Assembly: GCA_022763285.1 (NCBI GenBank)
Contig: JALEHB010000175.1
Coordinates: forward strand, 1 to 41,770
Direction: 5' to 3'
Source: Pseudomonadales bacterium
Lineage (GTDB): Bacteria > Pseudomonadota > Gammaproteobacteria > Pseudomonadales > Pseudohongiellaceae
Length of the DNA: 41,770 bases
The position numbers and the translations under genes were made by a program. The notes under the pieces are model-generated. The model saw only the letters and a list, made by a program, of their open reading frames with translations. It was not told the origin of the DNA and ran no database searches. The number at the start of each line of letters is the position of its first letter. Position 1 is the first letter of the stretch. Positions 7,961-15,527 of the stretch are shown one piece after another.

Positions 7961-8746
7961 TCAGTGCTGATGATTGCCATCATCGCCGCTGCCGTGACCA
8001 CCGCCACCATTGCCACCGCCATGACCTCCGCCACCATTACCGCCGCCGCGGCCTCCGCCACCACCATGGTTCATACCGGAATCAGTGGCAGGCTGACCAC
8101 CGGCCATCATCAAGTGATGGTCGTCATGGTGCTCACCCAGCACCATAAAGCCGAAAAAGCCCAGTGCCCGGATCATAGCTGCGTCATCACCTGCATTGAC
8201 CTGTAGTTCCATGCCATTTCGGGTTTCGGTGCTGGAGATTTCCCAGCCCAGTTCACGTTCGATCTGCAGGGCATGGCTTGGCACCATGCGCTTGATTGCC
8301 GCTACGGTGCGTTCATCCTCGCCGCTGACGGTGAATTCGCTGCCGCCTTCGATATCCCGGGCTTCGGCCTGGGCATAAAGTGCTACCCGATCCATATCCA
8401 CCAGATGCTGCCTGAGTGCATCGATATTGATGCGGCTCCAGTCGGTGTCAGGGCTGGCTTGCAGTTCGCTGATTACAGCGCTGATGACATCCAGGGCACT
8501 TTGGCCCGAGCTGCCGCTGTTATCGCCTCCCATGCCGCCCATATTGCCCGCCATTCTGCGCATGCGGCGCATCATGCCGGAGCCACCACCGCCATCTTCA
8601 TGCTGCATGGCGTCCTGACCTGCCTGGGAGGAATGATCGCTCTGCCCATGGCCGCTATGGTCTTGCTGCCCCATCACAGAAAGTGGGAGTGCCAGCAAGG
8701 CCAGGGCTGTCGCTCGCAGCAGTATGGATTTCGGTGCAATGTTCAT
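7961..8746 (-). CDS. Secreted His/Gly/Met-rich protein, probable metal-binding partner of the multicopper oxidase
   Basis: I do not recognise a named family. The 261-residue protein has a signal peptide (cleavage near residue 26). A His/Met-rich stretch follows (DHSGHGQSDHSS, then MMRRMRRMAGNMGGMGG), then a folded middle region of about 130 residues with HLVDMDRVALYAQ and MVPSHALQIERELGW. The tail alternates Gly repeats with His and ends DDGNHQH. HHDDHH occurs at about 204-209. Clustered His and Met are typical of periplasmic copper binding. AGGAG lies seven bases before ATG 8746. It is divergent from a CueO-like oxidase across about 200 bases, so both may answer to the same signal. The metal role is inferred from composition and context. 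Confidence 0.8.
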   Translation of the reverse strand: MNIAPKSILLRATALALLALPLSVMGQQDHSGHGQSDHSSQAGQDAMQHEDGGGGSGMMRRMRRMAGNMGGMGGDNSGSSGQSALDVISAVISELQASPDTDWSRINIDALRQHLVDMDRVALYAQAEARDIEGGSEFTVSGEDERTVAAIKRMVPSHALQIERELGWEISSTETRNGMELQVNAGDDAAMIRALGFFGFMVLGEHHDDHHLMMAGGQPATDSGMNHGGGGGRGGGNGGGGHGGGNGGGGHGSGDDGNHQH

Positions 8747-8890
8747 GGCGCACTCCTGTATGGCTAAACAATTGATACTCCCATGTTATAGCCGGTCAAA
8801 AGAGGCCACAATGCGGCAGATCAATAAAACCCCATGCTTGCCAGCATACTATCAGACCTAAAAGCGCTGGCTGTGGTAAATTGATGACCT

Positions 8891-8918
8891 GTCATAGCGG
8901 CTGTAGCGTGACTATGAC
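8891..8918. promoter_or_regulatory. Candidate operator: 7-bp inverted repeat between divergent copper-related genes
   Basis: GTCATAG (8891-8897) and CTATGAC (8912-8918) are perfect inverted copies. Their starts are 21 bases apart, about two helical turns, which would suit a dimeric regulator. The site lies 29 bases before the multicopper oxidase ATG. It does not look like a CueR operator. No regulator gene is adjacent. Confidence 0.4.
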
Positions 8919-8946
8919 GATCTGAAATTGTGCAGGAGTTCTGATA

Positions 8947-10449
8947 ATGCTTTCCCGTCGCCGCTTTATACAAAGTTCTGCGCTGGCCGCGCTGCCCGCG
9001 CTGCCCTTTGGCCTGTCCATGCCCCTGTTTGCCCAGTCGGCAGGCAGGCAGACTTTGCAGATCCCCCCCTTGATGGAAGGCAGCAGGCGGGAAGGGGTGG
9101 TCCATTACGATCTGACGGTGCAATCAGGCCAGAGCAATTTTCTGCCGGGCTTGAGTACCGACACAATCGGCTTCAATGGCAGTTTTCTGGGGCCAACCCT
9201 GCGTCTCAAGAATGGCGACGATGTCAGTATCAATATCGATAATCAACTCGATGAAGATACCACGGTGCACTGGCACGGCTTGCACTTGCCGGCTGCGGCC
9301 GACGGCGGTCCTCACCAGGTGATTGAGCCGGGGCGCCGCTGGCAGGCCCAGTTCCAGGTGATTCAGAGAGCCGGGCCATTTTGGTATCACTCCCATCGTA
9401 TCGACCGCACTGGCGAGCAGGTCTACCATGGCATGGCGGGCATGCTGCTGGTGGAAGATGAAGAGAGCCAGGGCCATGAACTTCCTTCTGACTATGGTGT
9501 GGACGATATTCCTCTCATCATCCAGGATCGTGAATTCAATGAGGATGGCAGCTTCAGCTATATCAACTCCCATCAGGACATCATGTTCGGCAAGCACGGC
9601 GATACCATTCTGGTGAATGGCACCGTTGATCCGGTCTTCGTGCCCCGTACCCGCAAGGTCCGGTTCCGGCTGATGAATGCTTCCAATGCTCGGACCTATA
9701 CCCTGGCCTTCAGTGACGGGAGAGCGTTTCAGCAATTGGGCTGTGATGGCGGCTTTCTGGCCCAGCCATTGACTATGACTGAGCTAACCCTGGCCTCTGC
9801 CGAGCGCTGCGAAATCGTTGTGGATTTCAGCGACGGGGCGCCTGTTAATCTGATCAGCAAGCCATTACCGGCCAATTCCCCCTACCGTATGCGCGGCATG
9901 ATGGGGCGTATGCACGGTGCCCTGAGTGACCAGGCATTCCATATCCTGGCCATTGAGCCGCAGTCAAGTCTGCAGACTTCCGCCGCCATTCCTCCGATTC
10001 TGACCGAGGTGCCGGATTATGAAGCAGTCGGTATTGACCGCCAGCGCCGCTTCGAACTGGGTATGGTGATGGGTATGGGCATGAGAGGTGGGCGTGGCGG
10101 TGGCAACGCCCAGCAATTCTCCATCAATGGTCAGAGCATGCATATGGTCAATATCAATGAGCGGGTACCCCTTGGCTCTACCGAAATCTGGGAGATTCAC
10201 AACGGCACGATGATGATGCATCCCTTTCATATTCATCATGGGCAGTTTCAGGTGAAGTCCCGCAATGGTCGGCCGCCCCATGCCCATGAGCGGGCATTCA
10301 AGGACACCGTGAAAGTAGCGCCGGGGGAGACGGTGCAGGTAGTCATGGAATTTCTCCACTATGCCGATCCGGAACATGCCTATATGTACCACTGCCATAT
10401 TCTCGAGCACGAGGATAATGGCATGATGGGACAGTTCGTGGTCGAATAG
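8947..10449 (+). CDS. CueO-like multicopper oxidase, Tat-exported
   Basis: The 500-residue protein has a Tat signal (SRRRFIQ, residues 3-9, cleavage near AQS). All four multicopper oxidase copper motifs are present: HWHGLH (108-113), WYHSH (146-150), HPFHIH (425-430) and YHCHILEHEDNGMM (481-494), giving T1, T2 and T3 ligands including Cys483. Met-rich segments (MRGMMGRMHG and MVMGMGMRGGRGGG) resemble the Met-rich insert over the CueO substrate site that favours Cu(I). The likely function is periplasmic oxidation of Cu(I) to Cu(II) and copper tolerance. AGGAG is eight bases before ATG 8947. It is divergent from the His-rich secreted protein and ends 21 bases from a convergent gene. Confidence 0.93.
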   Translation: MLSRRRFIQSSALAALPALPFGLSMPLFAQSAGRQTLQIPPLMEGSRREGVVHYDLTVQSGQSNFLPGLSTDTIGFNGSFLGPTLRLKNGDDVSINIDNQLDEDTTVHWHGLHLPAAADGGPHQVIEPGRRWQAQFQVIQRAGPFWYHSHRIDRTGEQVYHGMAGMLLVEDEESQGHELPSDYGVDDIPLIIQDREFNEDGSFSYINSHQDIMFGKHGDTILVNGTVDPVFVPRTRKVRFRLMNASNARTYTLAFSDGRAFQQLGCDGGFLAQPLTMTELTLASAERCEIVVDFSDGAPVNLISKPLPANSPYRMRGMMGRMHGALSDQAFHILAIEPQSSLQTSAAIPPILTEVPDYEAVGIDRQRRFELGMVMGMGMRGGRGGGNAQQFSINGQSMHMVNINERVPLGSTEIWEIHNGTMMMHPFHIHHGQFQVKSRNGRPPHAHERAFKDTVKVAPGETVQVVMEFLHYADPEHAYMYHCHILEHEDNGMMGQFVVE

Positions 10450-10470
10450 GCCAGCAACAATGCCGGGTAA

Positions 10471-10782
10471 TCAGCCGCCGGAGATGGCACCGATGATCAT
10501 CAGGGGCTGCTCGCCCAGGCGAATGACCTCGGGTAATGCACTGTCCAGTGCCTGCAGGGAAACATCTTCCCCGTCGGCGTAGAAACGCACTTTCGGCTGG
10601 CGCTTGCCGCTGTGGTGGTCGATGATCGTGCCCGCCAGCATCGGATAGCGTTTTTCCAGGGCACGCACGATGCTTAACACCGAAACCCTGCCCTGTACCT
10701 GCAATCCCACTTCCTTGTCACAGTGCGCCAGAGTTTGCAGATGAAAGGGAATCTGTACCCTGATCTGGTGGCTGTCAGTCAA
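10471..10782 (-). CDS. MoaD/ThiS-like ubiquitin-fold protein with C-terminal Gly-Gly
   Basis: A 103-residue product from TTG 10782. No ATG or GTG fits, and the TTG overlaps the upstream gene's TGA by eight bases, implying translational coupling; GGTGGAAG upstream may serve as ribosome-binding site. The sequence follows the beta-grasp pattern: a first strand ([13 protein letters not shown]), [17 protein letters not shown], and [10 protein letters not shown] at the end. The terminal SGG is what sulfur-carrier and ubiquitin-like proteins need for adenylation and thiocarboxylation or conjugation. The frame is open further upstream, but that part is a shadow of the neighbouring gene. Its E1-like enzyme and role are not in the window. 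A true molybdopterin-synthase subunit would be expected near moaE, which is absent. Confidence 0.8.
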   Translation of the reverse strand: MTDSHQIRVQIPFHLQTLAHCDKEVGLQVQGRVSVLSIVRALEKRYPMLAGTIIDHHSGKRQPKVRFYADGEDVSLQALDSALPEVIRLGEQPLMIIGAISGG

Positions 10783-11962
10783 TGGTTTGCACTTCCACCG
10801 AAAGCACCGGTGGCAGATCCCTGACAATGGCCTGCCAGTTGTCGCCACTGTCAGCAGAGCAGTACACCTGGCCGCCAGTGGTGCCAAAATAGATGCCACA
10901 GGATTCGAGCGAGTCCACGCACATGGCATCACGCAGCACGTTTACATAACAGTCTTTCTGCGGCAAACCTTTGCTCAGCGCTTCCCAGTCATTGCCACCG
11001 CCCCGGGAGCGGTAGACCCGCAGTTTGCCTTCCGGCGGATAATGCAATGAATCGCTGGTAATGGGAATGACATAGATGGTTTCCGGTTCATGGGCATGCA
11101 CGGCAATGGGGAAGCCGAAATCCGAGGGCAGGTCGCCACTGACTTCTGTCCAGCTTTCGCCGCCATTTTCGCTGCGCATGACATCCCAGTGCTTTTGCAT
11201 ATACAAGACATTGGGATTGGCCGGGTGCATGTCGATGCGATGCACGCAATGGCCAATCTCGGCTGTGGGGTCGGGAATATAATCCGACACCAGCCCATTA
11301 TTGATAGGGCGCCAGGTTTCGCCAGCATCATCGCTGCGGAAGGCGCCGGCGGCAGAGATCGCCACATATATGCGTTGTTTGTCCGTAGGGTCCAGCAAGA
11401 TGGTGTGCAGACACATGCCGCCGGCTCCCGGCGCCCAGTCCTTGCCGCTGCCATGACCACGCAGGCCTGGCATTTCCTGCCAGGTTTTGGCGCCATCGCT
11501 AGAGCGGAACAGGGCCGCGTCTTCAACTCCGGCATAGACAGTGTCCGGGTCATCCAGAGCAGGTTCCAGATGCCAGACCCGCTTGAACTCCCAGGGATGG
11601 GCGCTACCGTCATACCACTGGTGGGTGGTCAGGGGTTTGCCGGTCTCCTCGGAAGTGTCGTAGACAAACTTGTTGCTTTCCCCTTTGGGCATGCCCTGCT
11701 CGTCTGTGACGGGTTCGCCTTTGGGTGTGCCCGGTTGCTCCCAGGTCTTGCCGCCATCGCTGGAGCGTTGAATGATCTGGCCAAACCAGTCTGAAGTTTG
11801 TGAGGCATAGAGCCGGTCCGGATCCACCGGGGAGCCTTTCATATGATAGACCTCCCAGCCGGCAAAATGGGGGCCGTCCACTTCCCATCTCTTGCGGGTC
11901 GAGTCGGAGTGAAGAATAAAAGCGCCTTTGCGTGTGCCTACCAGTACGCGTACTTGTGTCAT
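10775..11962 (-). CDS. Asp-box (BNR) repeat beta-propeller protein, sialidase-like fold, cytoplasmic
   Basis: A 395-residue protein with no signal peptide, starting [17 protein letters not shown]. At least five Asp-box motifs are visible: [31 protein letters not shown] and SADSGDNW. They mark a BNR/sialidase-type propeller. Catalytic sialidase features (FRIP Arg, Tyr/Glu pair) are not evident, so a glycosidase activity should not be assumed. The 3' end overlaps the start of the MoaD-like gene by eight bases, so the two are co-translated. Function is unknown. Vps10-like or photosystem-assembly-like scaffolds share this fold, and a binding or scaffold role for the small ubiquitin-like protein is a reasonable guess. 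Confidence 0.85.
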   Translation of the reverse strand: MTQVRVLVGTRKGAFILHSDSTRKRWEVDGPHFAGWEVYHMKGSPVDPDRLYASQTSDWFGQIIQRSSDGGKTWEQPGTPKGEPVTDEQGMPKGESNKFVYDTSEETGKPLTTHQWYDGSAHPWEFKRVWHLEPALDDPDTVYAGVEDAALFRSSDGAKTWQEMPGLRGHGSGKDWAPGAGGMCLHTILLDPTDKQRIYVAISAAGAFRSDDAGETWRPINNGLVSDYIPDPTAEIGHCVHRIDMHPANPNVLYMQKHWDVMRSENGGESWTEVSGDLPSDFGFPIAVHAHEPETIYVIPITSDSLHYPPEGKLRVYRSRGGGNDWEALSKGLPQKDCYVNVLRDAMCVDSLESCGIYFGTTGGQVYCSADSGDNWQAIVRDLPPVLSVEVQTID

Positions 11963-12122
11963 TGTATCTGCTCCCAGGCGAGGCAGTGGCTCGCAGTTTA
12001 TTGGTGGTTTTTGACCGGGATAGCGGTAAAGTATGGGGCAGATGCTCTGTCAGGGCAATTGTCCTGTAACTTCCTGGCTTCGGCGGGCGTCCAATGAATA
12101 ACAACAAAAAACCGGAGGAATT

Positions 12123-12731
12123 ATGGCCCTGAGAACGACCTGGTGGCTGCTGGCAATTCTGGTCTGCGGCATCGCCGCCAATGCCCTGATACAGGCCTTC
12201 TCGCCGGCCAGTCGGGGTGATCTGGTGCTGGATATGCTGGCCTATTCTTCGGTGGGCAGTCTGCTGCATTTTCTGGCCGGTGCCACGGTCATCCTTGCTG
12301 GCATCCTGCAATTCAACCAGACCCTGAGAAAAAGGCATTTGCACTGGCATCGCCTGATCGGACGGGTGTATGTGTTCGGTGTTGCTCTGGGTGGGGTGGC
12401 AGGTTTGTATATGGCTTTTAACGCCAGTGGCGGTCTGGTGGCCCGGGTGGGCTTTGCCATGCTGGCGCTATGCTGGTTGTTTGCTACCGGCCGGGCATTT
12501 CTGGAGATTCGTGCCGGCAATGTCGCCGCCCACCGGGCCTGGATGATGCGCAGCTATGCCCTGACTCTGGCGGCTCTCACCTTGCGGCTGTATATCCCTT
12601 TGTTTCTGATTGCCGGAGTTTCCTTCGAGGCCGCCTATCCGGTGATAGCCTGGCTTTGCTGGGTGCCCAATATACTACTGGTGGAATGGTTGCTGCTGGC
12701 TTCTGCCCCCAAAACACTGGCTAGCCAATAG
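12123..12731 (+). CDS. DUF2306-like integral membrane protein
   Basis: The 202-residue protein has about six hydrophobic segments and the layout of DUF2306/YozB-like membrane proteins. HLHWHRLIGRVYVFG and AHRAWMMRSYALTLAALTLR carry conserved His and Arg residues. Excellent ribosome-binding site: GGAGGAATT directly before ATG 12123. Function of the family is unknown; the conserved membrane histidines could bind haem or metal, but I cannot show this. It is divergent from the Asp-box gene and convergent with the TonB receptor gene, 11 bases away. Confidence 0.8.
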   Translation: MALRTTWWLLAILVCGIAANALIQAFSPASRGDLVLDMLAYSSVGSLLHFLAGATVILAGILQFNQTLRKRHLHWHRLIGRVYVFGVALGGVAGLYMAFNASGGLVARVGFAMLALCWLFATGRAFLEIRAGNVAAHRAWMMRSYALTLAALTLRLYIPLFLIAGVSFEAAYPVIAWLCWVPNILLVEWLLLASAPKTLASQ

Positions 12732-12732
12732 G

Positions 12733-12758
12733 GCAGGGGCAACTAGAAGTTGCCCTGC
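12733..12758. terminator. Hairpin at the junction of two convergent genes
   Basis: GCAGGGGCAACT (12733-12744) pairs with AGTTGCCCTGC (12748-12758), with one bulged G. It covers the last codons and stop of the TonB receptor gene. There is no T-tract, so it may slow or protect transcripts rather than act as a classic terminator. Confidence 0.4.
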
Positions 12759-14869
12759 ACACTGATGGCGTACTCGGGGCCGGTTGAGGAACAGATATTC
12801 TCTACTTCCGACAGTGGCGCAATACGGCGATCACCGGCGTAGCGGAAACGGTTATAGCAACGACCGGCATCTTTCAGATTGCTGCCTTCGAGGCGGTAGG
12901 TCAGATCGAACCAGCCCACCATTTCCACAAAGGCGGTCAGATTATTTGGCACCGCCAGCTCGAATTTGTTGTCGATATCGAAACGAATACGATTGCCATC
13001 GATTCGTTCATTGAAATTGATGCCCCAGTTGATATTGCGGGACGGAAAATCCTGGCGAAAGCCCAGCCTGTAGCCGCCCCGGTCATAGGGGAAAAAGTGA
13101 GCGTCGCGATTAGTAAAAGGGTCCACCTCGATATCGGAATCCTGGACCGTGAGCGAGCCGGTCACCAGGGCATTGTCCAGCCCCAGCATTCCCAGTCGCA
13201 GACTGGCATTCACTTGCACACCATAGGCGTCAGCCCGACCAATATTGCCATTGGTGGTATCCAGGAAGTCTTCTGTAGAAATATCGATACCGCCGATTTT
13301 GTTGTCCCAGCGATAGTGAAAATAGCGGGTATTGAGGGCGCCACCATCATTGGGCAGGCGCCAGTCCAGGCCCAATTCAAAGCGGATGCTCTCTTCTGGC
13401 TCCAGTGTTGGATTACCGGCCTTGGTATTCTCCTCATCGTCTTCATCATTGCTGGAGCGGGAGAAATCGGCAAAGCTCAATTGCGAGACAAACTTCTCCA
13501 GCGTTGCCCGTACTTGCAGGGAATTGCTGAGGTCGAAGCGCCAGTCGAACTTGGGTTTGATGAAACTGAAGTCGCGTTTCACAGACAAGTCACCACTCTG
13601 TTCGATTTCAGAGTATTCCCCCACCAGAGAACTCTCCAGGGACATACGCGGATTGATCTGCCAGTTGTGAATGGCGAAGGGTTCGACGCGAAATTCCTCC
13701 ACCGAGGAATTGGCATTTCCAAAATTCACCGGTGTCAATCCGCCAAATTCCGGTGAGCCCGGGTTAGGTGTCAGCACTCCCAGTTTCAGGCTGTTGTCCT
13801 GAATAGTCTGGGCGACTTCAGCACCCAGCTCCAGCCCCTGTCCCTCATTGAGGTTCATGGTGTAGGACGAGCGGGCAATACGTTCCCGGTAGCGGCTGGT
13901 GGTGTCCAGATACAGGTCCTTGGTTTCTGTGCCACCGATACTGGCAGAGCGAAAACGCTCCCGGGTGCTTGCTGATTTCTCTTCATTAACAATCAACAAG
14001 GCCTTGAAGCGATTGCCATTGTTGAAGCCGTGTTCGTAATCGGCACCCAGTTCCCAGTCGCTGGCTGTGGCGGGCACAGATTCACGTTCATAGCGGGTCG
14101 AACTGCTTCCGGCATCGAAGCTGGTGAGGCTGCGCAGCAAATGGCTGGGTGGGTCGTTCTTGTTGTACAGGGCATTCAGTGCCAGACGGTCACCATTGCC
14201 CAGGGTCCAGGCAAGATTGGTGTTGAGAGAGTAGTCGGTCTGTTCGGTATAGCGGTCGAAGGCAATAACCTCCCTTGGCGAGAAGTCTCCATTGACGGCC
14301 TGTTCCAGCGAATAGCTGTGTTCATAGGCCGACTCAATCTGCCCGCTGAATAAATAGCTAAGGCCGCCGCTTTGACCATTCCAGGCCAGGGACAGGCCAG
14401 GCTCGATGGTGCCGTCTTCAAAGTGACGTGCACTGAGCTCCGAGGACAGGCTGGAGCGGGACTGTGCTTCCATCAGAACAATATTGACCAGTTGGCCGGT
14501 GTTCTGCACATCCAGTTCAGCCGAAGTACCGCGCACGATCTGGATATAGTCCACCTGGTCGGCACTGATGCGATCCAGTTGCGCGCGGGCCTCATTGGCC
14601 TTGCCGGCCAGGCGCTTGCCATCAATGAGAATATTGGCACTGGCACCCAGACCCCGGTCACCATCGGCATTGGCACCCCGGTTATTCAGGATGAGATCAA
14701 TGCCAGGCACGCGATCGAGCATGTCATTGACCGTGAGTGGAGTGAATTCCGCAAAATAGTTGGCCGGGTATCTGACCGAAGAGTCAGAATCAGAGCTTTC
14801 CTGGGCCAGACCTGCAACGGCTGGTGACAGGCAGAAAACAGCGATAAAGAGGCGGGCAGAAAGAGTCAT
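12743..14869 (-). CDS. TonB-dependent outer membrane receptor
   Basis: About 708 residues from ATG 14869 (an in-frame TTG at 14884 would add five residues). Signal peptide MTLSARLFIAVFCLSPAVAG is cleaved near AQE. The N-terminal plug is clear: PLTVNDMLDRVPGIDLIL, then a GANADGDRGLG..ILIDGKRL stretch and ISADQVDYIQIVRG. A long beta-barrel of alternating aromatic strands follows and ends in the outer-membrane C-terminal Phe (QGNF). It resembles TonB receptors with short N-termini lacking a signalling extension. The substrate is unknown. An HxlR regulator gene lies directly upstream on the same strand, and related CAAGT motifs occur upstream of both, so regulated expression is likely. A pair of Cys near the C-terminus may form a disulfide. 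Confidence 0.9.
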   Translation of the reverse strand: MTLSARLFIAVFCLSPAVAGLAQESSDSDSSVRYPANYFAEFTPLTVNDMLDRVPGIDLILNNRGANADGDRGLGASANILIDGKRLAGKANEARAQLDRISADQVDYIQIVRGTSAELDVQNTGQLVNIVLMEAQSRSSLSSELSARHFEDGTIEPGLSLAWNGQSGGLSYLFSGQIESAYEHSYSLEQAVNGDFSPREVIAFDRYTEQTDYSLNTNLAWTLGNGDRLALNALYNKNDPPSHLLRSLTSFDAGSSSTRYERESVPATASDWELGADYEHGFNNGNRFKALLIVNEEKSASTRERFRSASIGGTETKDLYLDTTSRYRERIARSSYTMNLNEGQGLELGAEVAQTIQDNSLKLGVLTPNPGSPEFGGLTPVNFGNANSSVEEFRVEPFAIHNWQINPRMSLESSLVGEYSEIEQSGDLSVKRDFSFIKPKFDWRFDLSNSLQVRATLEKFVSQLSFADFSRSSNDEDDEENTKAGNPTLEPEESIRFELGLDWRLPNDGGALNTRYFHYRWDNKIGGIDISTEDFLDTTNGNIGRADAYGVQVNASLRLGMLGLDNALVTGSLTVQDSDIEVDPFTNRDAHFFPYDRGGYRLGFRQDFPSRNINWGINFNERIDGNRIRFDIDNKFELAVPNNLTAFVEMVGWFDLTYRLEGSNLKDAGRCYNRFRYAGDRRIAPLSEVENICSSTGPEYAISVQGNF

Positions 14870-14918
14870 TATAATTATTCTCAAGCATGATTTTTATTTT
14901 GGGGAAGTGTAGAACGGG

Positions 14919-14944
14919 CAAGTCACTTGTTAAAGGCAAGTTAC
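14919..14944. promoter_or_regulatory. Candidate HxlR operator upstream of the TonB receptor gene
   Basis: CAAGTCACTTG (14919-14929) is a palindrome apart from its central base. A second half, CAAGTTAC, starts 18 bases later (14937). The same CAAGTCAC word occurs inverted upstream of the HxlR gene at 15369-15376, which makes a shared regulator plausible. Confidence 0.45.
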
Positions 14945-14987
14945 AATTTGTCGCAGATTCTTCGTCCTTCCGCTGGCTGGCTTCAGT

Positions 14988-15350
14988 CTATCGCGGCAGC
15001 TTGATGCCGGTGACGTGCTTGACGCTCCAGTTGGCCAATTCCCTGACCACCGGCAACAAGTCTTCACCGGCCGGGGTGAGGTGATATTCGTACCGGGGTG
15101 GTTTGTCCTGGTAGGAAACCTTTCTGATCAGACCATTCTCATGCAGGGATTTCAGACGTGCTGCCAGTACATTACTGGGTATGCCTTCTTTGGCCTGCTG
15201 GAAATCCTTGTTGCGATGACGATTGAAGATGCCAATATCGCGGATGATCAACAGACTCCATTTGTCGCCCACCAGATCCAGTGTGGTGGCAACCGGGCAG
15301 GGCGAGCGCTTTGCGGTGGAGCGGGGCAGTTTGCTGGCGGTCTTGTTCAT
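14988..15350 (-). CDS. HxlR family transcriptional regulator
   Basis: 120 residues from ATG 15350; the open frame continues upstream, but the family alignment begins just after this ATG. The diagnostic pattern is present: CPVATTLDLVGDKWSLLIIRDI, recognition-helix region IPSNVLAARLKSLHENGLI, and wing PPRYEYHLTPAGEDLLPVV. Cys18 corresponds to the conserved N-terminal Cys that acts as a redox or electrophile sensor in YodB and HypR, so quinone or aldehyde sensing is possible. It precedes the TonB receptor gene by 118 bases. The ribosome-binding site is weak. Confidence 0.9.
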   Translation of the reverse strand: MNKTASKLPRSTAKRSPCPVATTLDLVGDKWSLLIIRDIGIFNRHRNKDFQQAKEGIPSNVLAARLKSLHENGLIRKVSYQDKPPRYEYHLTPAGEDLLPVVRELANWSVKHVTGIKLPR

Positions 15351-15365
15351 GCAGGGCAGCTTAGA

Positions 15366-15398
15366 CCAGTGACTTGTCTGCTGCAAGTGATTCACTGG
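15366..15398. promoter_or_regulatory. Nested inverted repeats upstream of the HxlR gene
   Basis: CCAGTGA (15366-15372) and TCACTGG (15392-15398) form an outer inverted repeat. ACTTG (15372-15376) and CAAGT (15384-15388) form an inner one. The word GTGACTTG is the complement of CAAGTCAC at 14919. The site starts 16 bases beyond the HxlR ATG and fits autoregulation. It also lies 130 bases before the divergent fusion gene. Confidence 0.45.
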
Positions 15399-15527
15399 CA
15401 GTCGTTGCTTATTCCTGCTTGACGGTTTTTTACAGTGCTGCGTTTCGTTTCGTCGCAAGCCGGTGGTAGCGGTCTGGCAGTTGGCGCATAATGACCGGAT
15501 CGATATCGATAATGTGGGGGAATAATA

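Noticed and set aside
8747-8946. CueR operator between the His-rich protein and multicopper oxidase genes
   Set aside because: No ACCTTCC/GGAAGGT-type inverted repeat was found in this region.
10783-10932. Longer N-terminus for the MoaD-like gene
   Set aside because: The extra residues are an out-of-frame reading of the propeller gene, Cys/Arg-rich and unlike the beta-grasp family, which begins at the TTG.
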